Source: Phycisphaerales bacterium
Lineage (GTDB): Bacteria > Planctomycetota > Phycisphaerae > SM23-33
Length of the DNA: 5,981 nt
Reading direction: 5' to 3'
Assembly (NCBI GenBank): GCA_003485185.1
Contig: DNAS01000153.1
Coordinates: 51,160-57,140, forward strand
Shown: positions 5,175 through 5,981 of the stretch, in pieces
Layout: every line of letters starts with the position of its first letter
How positions within the stretch are numbered: the first letter of the stretch is position 1
Program-made: the position numbers and the translations under genes
The notes under the pieces: model-generated
Told to the model about the DNA's origin: nothing
The model's database searches: none
What the model saw: the letters and a program-made list of their open reading frames with translations, nothing else

Positions 5175-5981
5175 ATGGCAATTCCGATCGGAACGACGGC
5201 AAGGCAGATTTCCCGCATCGCCCGTTGGACGCTGACGGGCGTGGTGACGATCGGCATGCTCTCCTGGTGGTGGCCCAGCTTCGAGGCGTGGGGTTCGCTG
5301 GTGGGGGGATTGCTGGCGGTGTTCACGTTGTGGGTGCTGTGGCGCGTGGTGGTCGGCGATCGCGCCGTTCCGGGCCATCCCTTGCACCTGGCCATGGCGG
5401 CGCCCGCGGTGATCCTGGTGGTCCACCTCGTCCGGGGAATCGCCAACCGCCATGAAAATCCCGCCGGCCTGAGCAGCGCCATGGACGCCTCCATGATCTT
5501 CCAGTTCGCGGTCCTCGCCCTGGGCGTGATGCTCAGCCAGAGCCTCCTGCCCAAGGCGACCGAGCACGCCAGCGTCCTGAGCGTCTGCGGAGGTGCGATG
5601 ATCCTCGGCTCGCTGGCGGCGATTTTCCTGGCCGATCCCGGCCCGGTCCGCAGCGCGCTGGCGCTGCTGGGATTCGCGGGAATCGCGGTCTGGCTGTCTC
5701 CGCTGTGGACGCGGGGGGGCGCGGGGCAGCTTGCGCTGTCGCCCGGATTGCGCGCCCGCCTGCGTCGGCTCTGCGTGGTGTTGGCCGTCCTGGCGGCTGG
5801 GGCGTTGGGCGCGCTGTCGCCCGAGGCGGCGCTGGTGACCGGCGCCGTCGTCGGCGGCATCGTCCTGGCGGCAGGGGGCGTGTTCCGCGGATCCCGGCGC
5901 CCGCTGCTGGCATGCGGATCGCTCCTGCTGGCCGGCGTGGCCGCCGTGATCGTTCTCTGGCGACCCGAGATGCCTTTCGCC
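5175..5981 (+). CDS. Polytopic membrane protein, C-terminus cut off by window edge
   Basis: The frame is open for 269 codons to the right edge without a stop. Hydrophobic segments at about residues 16-34, 40-60, 69-86, 107-124, 133-152, 160-177, 199-213, 217-237 and 243-262 predict nine transmembrane helices with short loops, several flanked by Arg (RVVVGDR, RGIANRHENP, GLRARLRR). The longest loop is about 87-106. The ATG has AAAGG at 5163-5167, 7 nt upstream, and a promoter at 5124-5151. The topology, many helices with short loops and no early soluble domain, fits an O-antigen ligase/polymerase (Wzy/WaaL-like) N-terminus, as often seen in planctomycetes. That family is usually recognised by a large periplasmic loop and C-terminal motifs lying beyond the window, so a transporter or unknown membrane family is equally possible. 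Being integral membrane is secure; function is not. Confidence 0.78.
   Translation, partial: MAIPIGTTARQISRIARWTLTGVVTIGMLSWWWPSFEAWGSLVGGLLAVFTLWVLWRVVVGDRAVPGHPLHLAMAAPAVILVVHLVRGIANRHENPAGLSSAMDASMIFQFAVLALGVMLSQSLLPKATEHASVLSVCGGAMILGSLAAIFLADPGPVRSALALLGFAGIAVWLSPLWTRGGAGQLALSPGLRARLRRLCVVLAVLAAGALGALSPEAALVTGAVVGGIVLAAGGVFRGSRRPLLACGSLLLAGVAAVIVLWRPEMPFA

Noticed and set aside
4658..5860. Minus-strand open frame (400 codons) across the 71-aa gene, terminator, repeat and membrane-protein gene
   Set aside because: It crosses a strong terminator and a MITE-like repeat; stretches such as LCVLCVLCG are translated repeat sequence.

Overview
The window is GC-rich bacterial chromosome, densely coded on the + strand. 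The best guess at the host is a planctomycete or close PVC relative. This rests mainly on the 131-aa protein at 2788-3183, whose motifs match a conserved family I know only from Planctomycetes and Verrucomicrobia (Minf_1886-like). The Cys-free methionyl-tRNA synthetase and the GC-rich sequence are compatible with this. The taxonomic call is inference, and the other proteins do not settle it.

Layout. Positions 1-950 (- strand) hold the N-terminal 316 residues of a galactose-mutarotase-like protein that runs off the left edge. It has a good Shine-Dalgarno and a sigma70-like promoter (975-1003). The divergent spacer 951-1228 also carries two inverted repeats. From 1229 a tight + strand cluster begins: metG (519 aa), the Minf_1886-like protein (1-nt overlap with metG), and a 64-aa single-pass membrane protein (4-nt overlap). 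After a 99-nt gap with a foldable leader comes a lipoprotein-type N-acetylmuramoyl-L-alanine amidase (3474-4436). A 180-nt spacer precedes an orphan 71-aa gene (4617-4832), and a strong intrinsic terminator (4878-4912) closes the + strand block.

The 342-bp gap 4833-5174 holds that terminator, an AT-richer MITE-like element of the widespread ACCACAGAGG type (4937-5069, imperfect terminal inverted repeats), and a promoter candidate (5124-5151). From 5175 to the right edge runs the N-terminal 269 residues of a polytopic membrane protein with about nine transmembrane segments.

How the genes fit together. metG, the Minf_1886-like gene and the small membrane protein are probably co-transcribed and translationally coupled. 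The amidase may be read from the same transcript, from an internal extended -10 promoter, or both. Their products (tRNA charging, an unknown conserved protein, a small membrane protein, peptidoglycan hydrolysis) suggest housekeeping and cell-envelope roles rather than an accessory system. I found no defence system, CRISPR array, prophage, RNA gene or transposase. The items most worth a second look are the uncharacterised family coupled to metG, the structured leaders before metG and the amidase, and the MITE-like element beside the terminator.
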